This document shows positions 20,891-32,338 of a stretch of DNA of 64,000 bases, piece by piece; the first letter of the stretch is position 1, and each line of letters begins with the position of its first letter. Below the pieces are notes generated by a model. It had not been told where the DNA came from and did no database searches. It saw only the letters and a program-made list of their open reading frames with translations. The position numbers were made by a program, and so were the translations under genes. Source of the stretch: Laccaria trichodermophora (taxonomy: Eukaryota > Basidiomycota > Agaricomycetes > Agaricales > Hydnangiaceae). The stretch covers positions 1,079,862-1,143,861 of the forward strand of contig JACTVC010000015.1 in assembly GCA_018417955.1 (NCBI GenBank), given 5' to 3'.

Positions 20891-22205
20891 CACTGCCGTC
20901 CGCTCCTCCAAGGCTCCAGTTGATCACTTACTCTCTTCCTCAGGTCTTCTTCTTCGCTAAACAACCTTAATATTTTGGTGAGCGATAAACTGACGGACTT
21001 AAAGGTGTAGAGAGCGCACAAGATCAGATGATCGACATCTTCTGGTAGCGGCCATTGGTCTTGGCCCAGACTGTAGAGCAGCTGTCGGAGAATCAAAATG
21101 AGATTTTCAGCCGAGAATATGTATAACATCTTGTCAGTTGCAATATTGAAAAAGTTAAGGACGCGAAGGGAAAAAGGAACGCGCATCGCCTTGATCTGGT
21201 CACGAACAACTGTAATTAGGGCATTGATCTCATCGCGGCGAGAGGCGTTCAGGCTCTCATCAGTCTCCTTAGTCTCTTCCAGGGTTTTGATCAAGGCTTT
21301 GAGACTAAAGCGTAGCTCTCGGCCCGCCTCCGTATCCGGAATCAATTTGCGGTCGTCAACCAGTTCTTTTTGAATCTGAAGCGCCGTCATCTTTTCACGG
21401 TTTGACTCGATGATCAAATTGACCACCCTCCAGGCAGACTCAAATCGACAGGAGTTCTCGGGGCTCGTAGCCAGGTCAGCGGGCAATCCGACGTTCTGGT
21501 CATTTAGTGCAAAAACGGTCGACCTGTGCTCAATCATCTCCTTCCAGTAAACACCCTTGAGCTGCTCGGTGCGCATCTCTCCGACTTTTTCTTCGACTTG
21601 CGACCACTTTGTCGTGCAGAGAACCACATGGCGGAGAGCACCATCCCCGCAGAGTTTCCGAAAAACATCCAGGTTCCTTCTAAGTGACCCCTGCATGCGT
21701 GCCTGTGATATATCATGAAGATAGATGATACCCGCGAGCTTCGTTTCTTTTTTGTGGTACCTGCTGTCAGGTAAATGTCACTGCTGCCTCTTAAGTCTTG
21801 GGAAACCCACATATTTTCGAGCCAAAGACTGATGCTATGCAATATGGCAGTGTCGTCGACGCAAGTATCATCAAACCCTGGGGTATCCACGAGTACCAAT
21901 CTTCCGCCGTTCAGCGGAGCGCTTTGTGAAGAATCGATGATAATTGGGCAAAGTTGGATAGTGCGCGAGCAGAGGTCGTGACCGACCTCTGCTACCTCTC
22001 TCCCTGCGATGTAATTGATGAACTAGAAGCAGAAATTGTCTCAGGAAGGCCGTGAAGTACGACTCAGAAGTACATACAGTGCTTTTTCCGACACCAGTTG
22101 GGCCCATGATGCTGAAAGATAATTAGTTTCAAACCACTCAAACGCACAAATCACTCACGGGATAATAACGTCGTTGTCTTTTGGCATCCACGTACTTTGT
22201 GGCAT
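20890..22205 (-). CDS. P-loop GTPase (G-domain, AIG1/Septin-Toc-like) protein, 387 aa
   Basis: Exons 22159-22205, 22078-22111, 21811-22022 and 20890-21760 give a 1164-bp frame. The predicted protein carries G1 GPTGVGKST (in its own 34-bp exon), G3 DTPGFDD, then KLAGIIYLHDISQARMQG and CTTKW at the G4 position. A long helical C-terminal half follows with coiled-coil character (EELVDDRKLIPDTEAGRELR region) and a hydrophobic stretch near VDHLILCALYTFKSVSLSLT. Such GTPases are numerous in mushroom genomes and mostly uncharacterised. Relatives act in membrane or immunity-like processes in other eukaryotes, but no role is claimed here. A truncated copy (20228-20890) and a relic (16290-16475) show past tandem duplication. 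Confidence 0.8.
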
Positions 22206-23499
22206 GGTTTTCCGAATGGACGTAAACGACAATAGAGGTGGGGAGCCCGGAGTAGTCGCTCAGGAAACCCACGACCGCCTTTTGAGAGTGTGTCTGTCAA
22301 GCTCGAGGTGGACAGCAAGTCTGCCTCGTGTTCGGGAACAGGCTGTCAATACACATGTTCAAGTTTCGACTCGTTGGATCTTCATCAGTTATCGGAACCG
22401 ATCTGTTTCAATGTCTTAAACGAGTGGAACCCACCAATCAATAAGGATCTGAAGCGAATTTGGTGTTCGCACATTAACAGTGAGATGATTTCAAGTTGCC
22501 ACGGGAAGGCAACCTCCATGTGGGTTGAATTTGGGTTAAACATTCGCAGTACTGCGCCTGCACTGTCCGTGAATTGTTGATTGCGACCTCGGAATTGAAG
22601 CTTGAGAGCTCCAGAGCGCGTTGGAGGTTTGGGAATCTTGATGGAATTCAAATTTGCATCACCAGACCGTTGACCTCGCTACAAAGCTGGGTGCATGTGT
22701 GATTGCAACGGCGGTCGCTTTAGACCAAGGAAGGTATATGCCGTAGGGGCATAAACTGCCTTGCGTGCCCAGCAACAGTGGTTCTCGAGGTAAGCCCTCC
22801 ACCTCCCAAAACAACAATCGCGGGCGGCTCTTCCCTTGAAGCAGCAGTCGGCTTGTGTCATATGACCTTCGGGTGCCCGACGAGGGGCAAATGACTTTTT
22901 CGGGAGGGGAGATCGAAGCAGTGGAAGATAGGAGGGAAGCATCCATCTTCGTATCACTGGGAGGGCCGAAAGGCCGAGCACCAGTCAGCGAAATAACAAG
23001 GGGACTTGGGGGCGATTGTGCGGTTGGCAGGCCTAAGGGTTTGTTGCAAACCGGCTTGTTGTTGTTGGACTGAGATTGGTCGAACGAGACGGCAGGCTCG
23101 TCACGTACGTGAGGCGACGCGCAAAAGGGCGGAGGGTATGAATACCCTGTTTGCATGCAGCTGCAACGAGACGGCGTCTGCGCCGGATGGAGAGCCATCT
23201 ATGTCATGTAACCCGGTAGGCGGACGTTGTGGAGGAGAAGACTGAATGGCATCGACACGAACACTATATCTCTTGTGTTGGTAGTTCTGACTGCTTCCAA
23301 CGGCGACACCTCGGACTGATCTGCTCTCGCATAAGAGCAATCCCTGAATCGAGTTCCAGGCGTTTTCATTCATCTTTCTTCTGCGTTTTCCGATCTTCAT
23401 TGAGTTATTCCAAATCTTGACCGTGATCGTTGTGTATGTTTGAGTTGGAAATATAGAATTGAATGACGAGTCCCAATATGATGGATCCAATATGATGGA
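22206..23499. other. Intergenic, no convincing gene
   Basis: Frames up to 179 codons exist on the reverse strand (22659-23198), but they overlap several others, are Ser/Pro-rich and lack motif or splice support. The stretch probably includes the promoter of the GTPase gene. Confidence 0.4.
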
Positions 23500-24249
23500 T
23501 CAAGTAGGATGTTTCCAACCAACTTCATGTCCATTCTCCATCATTGGTTCCACAAAACCCCGAAATATCCAAGGTCGAGTCTCCTTTGATAATCCCTCCC
23601 ATTCCCTAGCCTCCTCACTTTGGTCTTGCGACCACCGCATGCCATAACCATCTGCCACTCTCACTTCATACACCAAAATTTGATGCGGAAGCCAGTGCAA
23701 GTTTCTCCACGTTGCAGAATCCATTACTTTCCAGAACAACGCCAACGCTCGTTCGTTGATGATAGCGACAGGTCCAGAAGGGGTCCCCCACCATCCAGTG
23801 CTAAGTTTCCGCTTGTCTTTTTCTGTCTCGTCAACGGGCTGCGAACGGTGCGAGTGCTTCGACCAGGCTCTTGCGCCTGCGGTCAGTTTAGCACTGTTGG
23901 GCACGAGAAACGCGGAAAGGCAGCTCTCGGTCGAAGGCGGTGTGGATCCCAGCGCGGAGCCCACCGTGTAGGCCAAACCATACGCCAGGTGGGTGAAGAG
24001 CAGCGGGGAGATTTCTGCATCACCGGAGTCTACCGTTGTGGCCTCAAGGGTGGAGGATCCCGTTTGTAAAATGTTTTCATTTCGACTACGAAGCATCGCA
24101 GCGACGCGCTTTCTCTCCTGGGAAGCAGATGAGACTTCTTGCATCCCATAACAGTGGGGATCCTGCAAACTCAAAAAGCCTTGGCCCGGCGTTTGAAGTT
24201 CTGAAGGCGACAAGATCTCGATAGACATATCCCTGAGCGATTCGCTCAT
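23500..24249 (-). CDS. Conserved hypothetical protein, 249 aa, single exon
   Basis: An intronless frame with a low-complexity N-terminal third and a compact C-terminal region: LFTHLAYGLAYTVGSALG, TGWWGTPSGPVAIINERALA, LFWKVMDSATWRNLHWLPHQ, ILVYEVRVADGYGMRWSQD and a terminal WIFRGFVEPMMENGHEVGW. The Trp/Gly-rich block resembles an uncharacterised protein family that I recall from other agaricomycetes. No catalytic motif, signal peptide or certain membrane segment is seen. The first of two close ATGs (24249 and 24228) was taken as start. Function unknown. Confidence 0.7.
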   Translation of the reverse strand: MSESLRDMSIEILSPSELQTPGQGFLSLQDPHCYGMQEVSSASQERKRVAAMLRSRNENILQTGSSTLEATTVDSGDAEISPLLFTHLAYGLAYTVGSALGSTPPSTESCLSAFLVPNSAKLTAGARAWSKHSHRSQPVDETEKDKRKLSTGWWGTPSGPVAIINERALALFWKVMDSATWRNLHWLPHQILVYEVRVADGYGMRWSQDQSEEAREWEGLSKETRPWIFRGFVEPMMENGHEVGWKHPT

Positions 24250-25508
24250 CTAAGACTAGCACTAGTCAAGCAAGTTAAGGAAAGGGTTGCTTCAAAAGAG
24301 GGTTGGGTATCGTATGGTATCAGATGGTATCGTGCACGTTATCGGTCCCTCTGATTGGCTGGCTTCAATTTGATGTTCAGATGGCCGTTTGCGTTTGTTG
24401 AGATGTGAAGCCTCCGAGCAACCCAGTCAGGCTACAACTGCCACATTCACGCACAAGGGGTATTTCGCCACAATATTAATCGGACAGTGGCTTATCTTCC
24501 TGTCCTGCACTCAAGTGACGTGATTATAACAGAATGAGGGCCTGAATATGTTTTTTCAAGATAAGAGTGGTCACGATGCTCTGCTGACCCCGAGTGTCTT
24601 CACACTTTCCGATTCTGGTGGCGTTCCTCGATCGCCGAGAGAAATGCGGCCTGTGAAATGGTTCAGCAGGGTAACTCGTCTGAATCGTTTCGTCGACGCT
24701 CAGAACAAACCTATCTCCAAAAAAATATTCACCAAACGATCTTGAAAGGAATGACAACGTCGAACGGGAAGTTGTGGTCAGACGACAGTAGACCGTGTAA
24801 TGCCGTTCCCTGATCGAAATTTACAAGATACGTAACAGCAGGCCCACTGCAATGCACATTTGTGATTCACTGTGCCGCCATCAGAGTCTTGACATGTCAC
24901 ATCGGAGTCAAGAAACTTTGGAGGCCGCCTAAATTTGTAAATCTACGGGAGATATAGTTTAATCGAACGGGTTGGAGGCCAAGAGATAATCGATAAAGAG
25001 GTGGGGCTGCAAGGTAATCGAGAAATCAGTGGAGCCGCGAGCACTTTCAATTTGAGAGCGGGCCGACGCGGTCTCGCGATCTGTTCGCTTCTATCATCCA
25101 ACCAACATCCTCACTCAGTCAACGGACAAGTTCAACTCGACTCTACTGGCAGCCAAAAAGGACGCTTATCACCTCACTTTTTATGTCCCACATGAGCTAT
25201 GACTCCTTCAGCTTGGCGTCTTGGATCGGTGCCGTCTTGTTGACTGGATAACGCAGGGACGACTCTTATCGTGGTGTTTCTTTCAACCATGAGATTCCTT
25301 CGGTGAGAGATCAGGTACACACAGCTAGCGCCTCAACACATACCTGGTGGTTGTGTGGGACTCTCAAAGTCCTCCCCTCTTTCTTATCAGTGCTGAAAAG
25401 ATAACGTTATAAAAGGCTGTCTATCTCAGGATGTCAGTCTTCTGATCTTCTTCGGCACCCGAGGTTGTAAGCAGCCTTCGAAGAGACTCAATTCATTCTC
25501 AAGTCATC
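24250..25508. promoter_or_regulatory. Intergenic region upstream of the urea transporter, with GATA sites and TATA box
   Basis: No gene is seen. Six HGATAR sites are present: AGATAA 24984-24989, CGATAA 24991-24996, CTTATC (reverse) 25165-25170, 25265-25270 and 25383-25388, and AGATAA 25399-25404. TTATAAAAG at 25408-25416 is a TATA box about 95 bp before the ATG. GATA sites are bound by nitrogen regulators of the AreA/NIT2 type, which fits a urea permease (family knowledge, inference here). Confidence 0.55.
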
Positions 25509-28500
25509 ATGCCGGACACAATTCTTCCGCAAGGTGCTGGGTATGGCGTCGGTGAGTAACGAACATATTCCCTCTATTCAAGCGAAGAACTGATGAGCAC
25601 GTTTTAACCTAGTTGTTGGTAAATATCCTTGCTGTCGAGGTCGTTGCCTTGCTAACATTGAACCATCTCCTAGGAATTGGTCTTTTCTTCAGCGCCTTTA
25701 TGATCCTTCTGACAGGGATTCAAGCCCGATATACCGCCTTTTCTCCCAAAAGTTCAGAAGAATTCACGAGTGCTTCTCGAAGTGTCAAGCCTGGATTGAT
25801 TGCATCTGGAATCGTGTCAGCATGGACTTGGGCAGCCACGCTGGTATGTGTCCATCCAATATATCATGACTCTCGTTGAATCATCTCTTTTCAGCTTCAA
25901 AGTAGTGCGGTGGCGTACAAATTCGGTAGGGACATTGAATGCAACAAGGGCATCTGCTTTACTGATTCATTGGTCTTCAGGTATCAGCGGACCTTGGTGG
26001 TATGGAGGTGAGTTTTGTTCTCGTTGACCGACCATCACATGGCCTGAATGAGGGTCAGCCGGTGCAACTGTGCAGATTCTGCTCTTCGCTATGGTATGTA
26101 GCGCTTCCAACACCTTTTGAACCTGCTCATCCAAATGCTACATACAGCTCGCAGCTAAGCTGAAGCTCAACGCACCTTACGCTCACACCTGGCTGGAGAT
26201 CGTGGGTGTCAGATGGGGCAAAACCGCCCATCTTGTCTTTATGTTCTTCGGGTAGGCACCTTATCCTTTCCTCAGTCAAGCAAGTAAAACCATGTCTCTG
26301 TTTCAGGCTCGCCACCAATATCATCGTCAGCTCCATGTTGATTCTGGGTGGATCAGCCACCGTAACAGATTTGACTGGTATGAGCACCATTGCGGTCAGT
26401 GTAACCTCTTATGACCGTAAGCTCTTTGTTGATGGGTCTCATTTAGGCTTGTTTCTTGATTCCTCTCGGTGTTGCCATCTACGTTGTGGTAGGAGGCATG
26501 CGATCTACCCTTCTCTGTGACTAGTCAGTGCTCTTCTATCTCCTGTATCAGAAGGAAAACTAAACGGGTCATAGCACTCACACCACCGTCCTCTTTGCGA
26601 TCATCCTCGTATGCATGCCCCTCCCCAGTCCCTCCTTTTTCCAACTAACCTTCTCCCAGACTTTTGTCTTCACCGTGTACTCCACGAGCGCCAAGATAGG
26701 GAGTCCCGCGAAGATGCATGAGCTCCTCACCGCCGCATCTGCCGCTACCCCCATCCCCGGAAACGCACACGGCTCATACATAACCATGAGATCGAAGAAC
26801 GGGCTCATCTTCGGTGTCATCAACATCATCGGCAACTTCGCCACTGTGTTCCAGGATCAGGCTTATTGGCAGCGTGCCATTGCCAGTCGCCCTGCGAGTA
26901 CCGTCAAGGCCTACCTTCTTGGTGGCCTAGCCTGGTGGGTGGATTTGTAATCTGCAAGGGACCTTCACTTACGTCTGAGGGTGATAGGTTTGCTATCCCC
27001 TTTACTTTTGCGACGACGCTTGGTTTGGCAGCCGTGGCTCTTCGTGGAGATCCTGCCATGAAAGTTCTCACCCCTGCCGATGTTTCAGCGGGTCTTCCTG
27101 CTGCTGCTGCTGCCGCCGCGCTGCTCGGGAAGGCAGGAGCTGCTGCTATCTTGGTTCTTCTCTTTTTGGCCGTCACAAGTGCGTGTTTATGATTCGATTC
27201 TTTGATTGTTCGTGATTCTCATGACCTTCTCAGGTGCTACCTCTGCTGAGCTCATTGCTGTGTCGTCAATTTTGACCTATGATGTCTACAAGGTAAGTCT
27301 TCGCCGTGTCTTTTGGTGAACATAAAGCTGAGCATTGTTGACAGACATACATCAACCCCAATGCCACTGAGGAACAAATCCTCAAAGTCGGTCACGCAGG
27401 TGTATGTCTTTAGTGTAAACCGTTCTTCGTCGTCCACTGAATTCCCTCAGGTTGCGCTGTACGCTGTTGTTTGTGGACTGGCGGGCCTTATCTTCTTCTA
27501 CATTGGCGTTTCCATGGGCTGGCTTTACGTAGGTTCAACTCTATTAACAAACCGTCTGATGTTGACGCAGATATAAAGACCTTTATGGGGGTCATCTTAG
27601 GCTCTGCAGTTGTGCCTATCGCTCTTTGCATTACTTGGAGCAAGGCCAATAAGTGGGGTTGTATTGGTGGCTCCATCGCGGGCTTCGTTGCGGGAATTGT
27701 GGCATGGCTCGTCACTACGTCTACTCTCAATCATGGTGTCATCAACGTTGTCGTATGTTCATTCCACCTTTCCTTGTGCCAATGCAACTGATTATCGATT
27801 TCATCAGACAAGTGGAGGTATGCACAGTCTAGTCCACGTCTTGTACCTGGAGGTTTAACAACTTTGTAAGGGGATTACGAGATGCTGGCTGGCAATTTGG
27901 CATCAATAGGTGTAGGAGCTATTGTCGCTACGCTTTCGTCCCTTATTGTGAGTGATCTAACGCACCATCTCATTCGTGCTCTAAATCGTATCTAGTGGCC
28001 CGATAAATTTGACTGGGAGAGCACTCGGGCTATCAATAAGCCTGCACGGCCCACATCGAAGCGTACTGAGGAGTTGAACACTGATAGTGACAGCGAGAAG
28101 AAAGAGAACGAGGTGGTTGCCAATGCCGGTTCTGTCGCAGGGGACTCTTTCGACGCCGCTGAAGAGGCGGACGAGCTCGACCCCGTGGCGCTCAATAAAG
28201 CCTTCAAGTTTGCGACTTACTCTTCAGTTGGTCTGGTATGGCATCTTCGTTCCTTGATGTTCCCAGATAGGCGGCTCATTGGTTTCTTGACAGTTTATCG
28301 TCCTTATCATCCTCGTCCCTCTTCCTCTCTTCTTCTCCCATTACGTCTACACCACCTCTGGCTTGACAGGTTGGGTTGCCGTTGGTATTGCTTGGACCTT
28401 CTGTTCTGCCATCACGGTGGTGCTCTATCCTCTGTATGAGAGTCGACATGCGATACTCCTTATCGCAAAGGGTATCTTCAAAGTAAGCGTTCTTCCCTCC

Positions 28501-28599
28501 AGCTTTGTGTGTTTTGAAAGCTGAACGTTGTTGTAGGATCTTTTCGCCAAGGGAAGCGGCAAATATGTTGCTGACCCGGGGCCTACGTCGGCTGCATGA
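25509..28599 (+). CDS. dur3: Urea active transporter, DUR3-type sodium/solute symporter family
   Basis: An intron-rich gene (about a dozen introns of about 50-60 nt) whose exons join into a protein of roughly 680 residues. The start MPDTILPQGAGYG matches the DUR3 N-terminus (LPQGAGY). It is followed by GIGLFFSAFMILLTGIQARY, SRSVKPGLIASGIVSAWTWA, ISGPWWYGAGATVQILLFAM, LAAKLKLNAPYAHTWLEIVG, VFQDQAYWQRAIASRPA, LAVTSATSAELIAVSSILTY and NPNATEEQILKVGHAGVALY. All are hallmarks of plasma-membrane urea/H+ symport by SSS-family proteins with about 15 membrane segments. A hydrophilic Ser/Glu-rich loop (NTDSDSEKKENEV) sits near the C-terminus before the last two membrane helices. A 6-nt exon at 25613-25618 appears to supply two residues. 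No defect was seen. Confidence 0.92.
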
Positions 28600-28926
28600 T
28601 TCCCCTCCTTCTCCTGCTTTATACGTCACTGATAGAGAGAAAACGACCTTGTATGAGTGTTATGTCTGTGTTACGATGTACATATTTTTTGATGATTGTC
28701 GGTTGAAATATATACGGGGGCATTCGGCGATATCTTTATGACGCGCACCTTCATGCACTTTGGCTGCTGGGCACTATGTGCAGACTCATCGGGGTCGCTG
28801 GTGTGGGGTGTAGCGTGACCAAATAGGGCAAGTCTATAAAGCGTGGTGCCTGATCTGACCTTTGCTTTCTTGGCGGTTGCCTGGCATTATTTTTGTGTGG
28901 TCGTTTATGCCTGTCTCCTGACCACG
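28600..28926. other. Intergenic, contains GT90 gene promoter
   Basis: TCTATAAAGC near 28832-28841 is a TATA-like box. No gene is seen. Confidence 0.5.
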
Positions 28927-31426
28927 ATGCTACTCTCGCGGAGCAGGTTACGCTCTTTAAAACTTCTCCTCATCGTCTTCGCCGTCGCCGTTCTCTTCAC
29001 GAGCATACCATGGTTTCGCTCTCTCTTGCCAGGCAAATTTGGCGCGACACGTCCAAAAAATACCCCATACCGATTCACCGTTCCCAAGCTCCCATCTCGC
29101 AAAGATGCCCGACCTCGAGTTGACCAAGCACCCATTCCAATACCCCCCAAGAAAGTCGTCGAACCACCTCCAAATCCAGCCGCCAACCGCCTTGGACAAC
29201 ATAAGTATCGCCCGGATGGGTTGGTTGAGGTCAATGAGGAGGGTGTGCACCCGATATATGAGCTCATTTCTCGTGCTGAGAAGGAGTGGCAGGGAAAACT
29301 TGATCGCGCGAGCAAGACGCTGGATCAAGCGGTTGCAGAGTACCGAAGGAGGTATTCGCGGGCACCACCCAAGGGATTCGAGCTTTGGTGAGTCTTGGTC
29401 TTTGTGCGTGGATGTTTTACGGGACGAGGGCGGTATTGGCCACCCTGCTACGACGTTTAGAGGGAATCTCTGTCAATCATGTTCAGCATAACGTGATTGT
29501 GGGTTCGTGTATGCTATCGGCATGGCATGGGCATAGTTTCTCTACGAAGACGCCGCTGTTCGTGGCGGGTGACGTTGAAGAATCCTGGCGGGTATCCTTC
29601 TTGCGCGCCTATGTCAAAATTTTGTGGTTCTACGTGTCAACAAGCGAGGACTTGCGCCTTGATAGGCCGTAATGACGCAACCGCGACTCAAGTTCTCTCT
29701 GATGCTTTCCTTTGCGCAACCTTTCTATTGTCGTCCGAGTACTGATTACATGCAGGTGGGACTACGTGCAAAAGCACAACGTACAACTTCCAGATGAATA
29801 CGACCAGATGCACAACGACTTGGAGCCGTTCTGGGGCCTGGAGCCGCCCGACTTATTCGAGATCCAAAAAGAGCTTGAAAAGAAGAAGGATTCCTATACC
29901 CTGGGCAAGACAAAACAGACTGATCCAGTCAGCGTGCTCACCTACGCGTTTGACGAGGGCCGGTACGATCAGCTGATTTACGGCTCCGTCAACATCGTCA
30001 AGCTGTTTCGAGAGATCCAAGATTTCCTTCCTCCCTTTCGCGCAACCTTTTCGCCGCATGATGGACCTAATCGGTTATCAGATTATGCCGTGAAATTAGC
30101 CACACTCGAGGCTGCCCATTCACAATCTTGTATGTCCACATTATCAGAAACCTTGAACATCTGAACTGACGAAAGTCACATAGACGTTGAACGTGCCGCA
30201 CTGCCCAAGATCAACTCAATAGGCTGGATCTCGGCCTGCGCACCATCCTCCCCAGCCCGACGAAGGCCCATCGACCTGAACAAACCGCCGCCTCCACCGT
30301 CCAAAAAGACGTTCATCCACAACCACTTCCTTGCCATGGACCCGTGCCTGCACCCAGACCACTTACACCACCACGGGCAGTTCCTCTCACACAACATGGG
30401 GCCTACACCACAACAATCCATGGTCCCCGAGTTCTCCTCCTGCTCAACAACGATCCACCACAACATCCGGATCCCCACTCCATACGGGTGGGTAGCGGAC
30501 TCTGACGACCCTTCATTTGACGATAAAGTCGACGAGCGGCTATTATGGCGCGGGAGCAACACGGGGATGTTCCACGCTACCAAGACCCGCTGGCGGAATC
30601 AACAACGGATTCACTTGGTGAGGTCTGCGAATGATTTGAATGGGACGATGAGGGTTATACCCCCCGACCGGAGTCGGACGGAGAAGATTGGGGAGATGAG
30701 AGAGGTGAGGAGGGCGAGGTTGAATCCTGCTGTTATGGATGTTGCGTTTGCGGGGAACCCGATTGCGTGTTCGAAGAGTGTTTGTCCGATACTGGAGGAG
30801 CTTTTTGAGTGGAGGGATTATCAGAGGGAGAAGGACGCTGGGAGGTATAAGTATATTATTGATGTGCGTGTCTTTTTTTTTTCGTCGTCGAGAGCGAGGG
30901 GGAGGCTGACGGTTTTTTTTGAAGGTCGATGGGAATGGCTGGTCTGGTCGGTTTAAACGCCTCATGACGACTAATGCACTGGTATTCAAGTCGACCATTT
31001 ATCCCGAGTGGTGAGTCCCCCTTTTCCCCCCTCACTCTGTACCCCATCCATTTCTAATACTAATGCGATGTGATAGGTACACTGACCGCGTAGCCCCATG
31101 GGTACACTACATCCCGATCCAACTAGACCTCTCGGACCTACACGACGCCCTCCTCTTCTTCCGGGGCGATGCGAATGGGGACGGGGCGCATGAAGATATG
31201 GCGAGGAAGATTGCGGTTGCGGGACGGGAGTGGAGTAAGACGTTTTGGAGGAAGGAGGACTTGACGGCTTATTTTTTCAGGTATGCTTTTTTTTGTGGTG
31301 TGTTTTTTCTTTTTGCGATCTTGTTGATTTATTTTTGAAAGGTTGATGTTGGAATATGCGCGTCTTATGAGTCCTGATCGGAATGCTATGTCTTATAAGA
31401 CTGCGAAAGAGGAAGGGAAGGCTTGA
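28927..31426 (+). CDS. Glycosyltransferase family 90 (CAP10/KDEL-motif type), type II membrane protein
   Basis: About 630 residues from at least six exons. ATG 28927 is chosen because the upstream ATG at 28843 lies right at the TATA-like box. The protein then opens with a signal anchor (LLLIVFAVAVLFTSIPW) and a Pro-rich stem, as expected for a Golgi enzyme. The catalytic part contains GFELWWDYVQKHNV, WGLEPPDLFEIQKEL, a His-rich segment (HNHFLAMDPCLHPDHLHHHG) and the GT90 signature KYIIDVDGNGWSGRFKRL, TTNALVFKSTIYPEWYTDRV and PWVHYIPIQLDLSDL. Members such as Cryptococcus CAP10/CAP59-associated proteins transfer xylose or related sugars to surface glycans (family knowledge). The donor and acceptor here are unknown. 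Intron 1 (29388-29755) is 368 bp, far longer than the others, and holds a repeat shared with 35.4 kb. Confidence 0.9.
29487..29660. repeat. Dispersed repeat copy inside GT90 intron 1
   Basis: GGGTTCGTGTATGCTATCGG and following sequence (CTACGAAGACGCCGCTGTTCG, GCGCCTATGTCAAAATTTTG) match 35430-35590 with substitutions and small gaps over about 160 bp, same orientation. Confidence 0.8.
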
Positions 31427-31844
31427 GGTTGTCGTTCAGTGAGGGGTGTCTGGATGGGGTTGATTATATCTGGTTCAGTGGGTGCACTGTCTTCAGAGTG
31501 GGCGTGTGTGTTCTCTTTTTTTTTTTTTTTCGTGCTTCATACCCGCTGTGTTCTCTTAAATTAAAATACGTTGTCGCGGTTGATAGTAGGTAGTAATTTA
31601 AGCTGTATATGTAACTCGCTCTAGCTTGGGGTATGTGGTCTGTGGGTACCGATTTGATGTTTGATCTCGGTTGAGTACTATAAGTTACGAGTCCTCGAGT
31701 TTACGTAAGGAATCGTTCTTATACAACCATAATACCTGGCCTCTTCTTTGACTACAGATGTTTAAATAAAGTCTTGTCCGATTTCTCGCTTATGCGACTG
31801 TAATACATGTATGGGTCATGATATGTAACTCTGGCGCTCACCCT
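31427..31844. other. Intergenic, no gene seen
   Basis: 3' flank of the GT90 gene with T-rich and AT-rich tracts, including a T tract near 31516-31531. Confidence 0.5.
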
Positions 31845-31849
31845 GTTTA

Positions 31850-32097
31850 TGTTGAAATCAAAACAGCAAGCGTGCACTCTTCGCGTGATCAAGACAAGAA
31901 AGGGAATAATATTCCGGTTGTCTCTGTGGGGTCCAGAGGCAAACGGATGGCTAACTACGATACAAGTTCTCCTATATATACTGTAGTCTACGAAATATAA
32001 GGGGATACAGATGAAATAACCGGAAAAACAATAAATGTACCTTAATTGATATATCAGGCGCATTGCACATGCTCGCAAAGCTCCCTGAATTCCAACA
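31850..32097. mobile_element. Solo LTR, same family as the 59.5-kb element
   Basis: 248 bp beginning TGTTGAAATCA and ending TTCCAACA, flanked by a perfect 5-bp duplication GTTTA (31845-31849 and 32098-32102). It shares long blocks with the 258-bp LTRs at 59528 and 60729 (CCGGTTGTCTCTGTGGG, AGGCAAACGGATGG, GCGCATTGCACATGCTCG) but is clearly diverged, so it is an older insertion. It sits between the GT90 gene and the inverted F-box/LRR copy. Confidence 0.9.
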
Positions 32098-32338
32098 GTT
32101 TAGGCTCCTCAAATTGCTGTAGTGAGCTCGAAGGTAAGTTATCAATCCCCAACGTTAAAATTTTGAACTTCCTTTGACTACCAAGGTCGAAGTCCAAGGT
32201 TCAAATGCGAAATTAGAGACCTCACACGGGTAAGGAAACGAAGCCAAGATTCATCCGTTTGTTTCTATAGAAAGCTGCTTTAGTAGTAGTAAGCTTGTAG
32301 TAAGCAGCTTTACTTAAAAGGTGTACTCAAGAAAGGTA

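Noticed and set aside
22659..23198. 179-codon reverse-strand open frame.
   Set aside because: Composition is low-complexity, several frames overlap it on both strands, and it has no motif or splice context.
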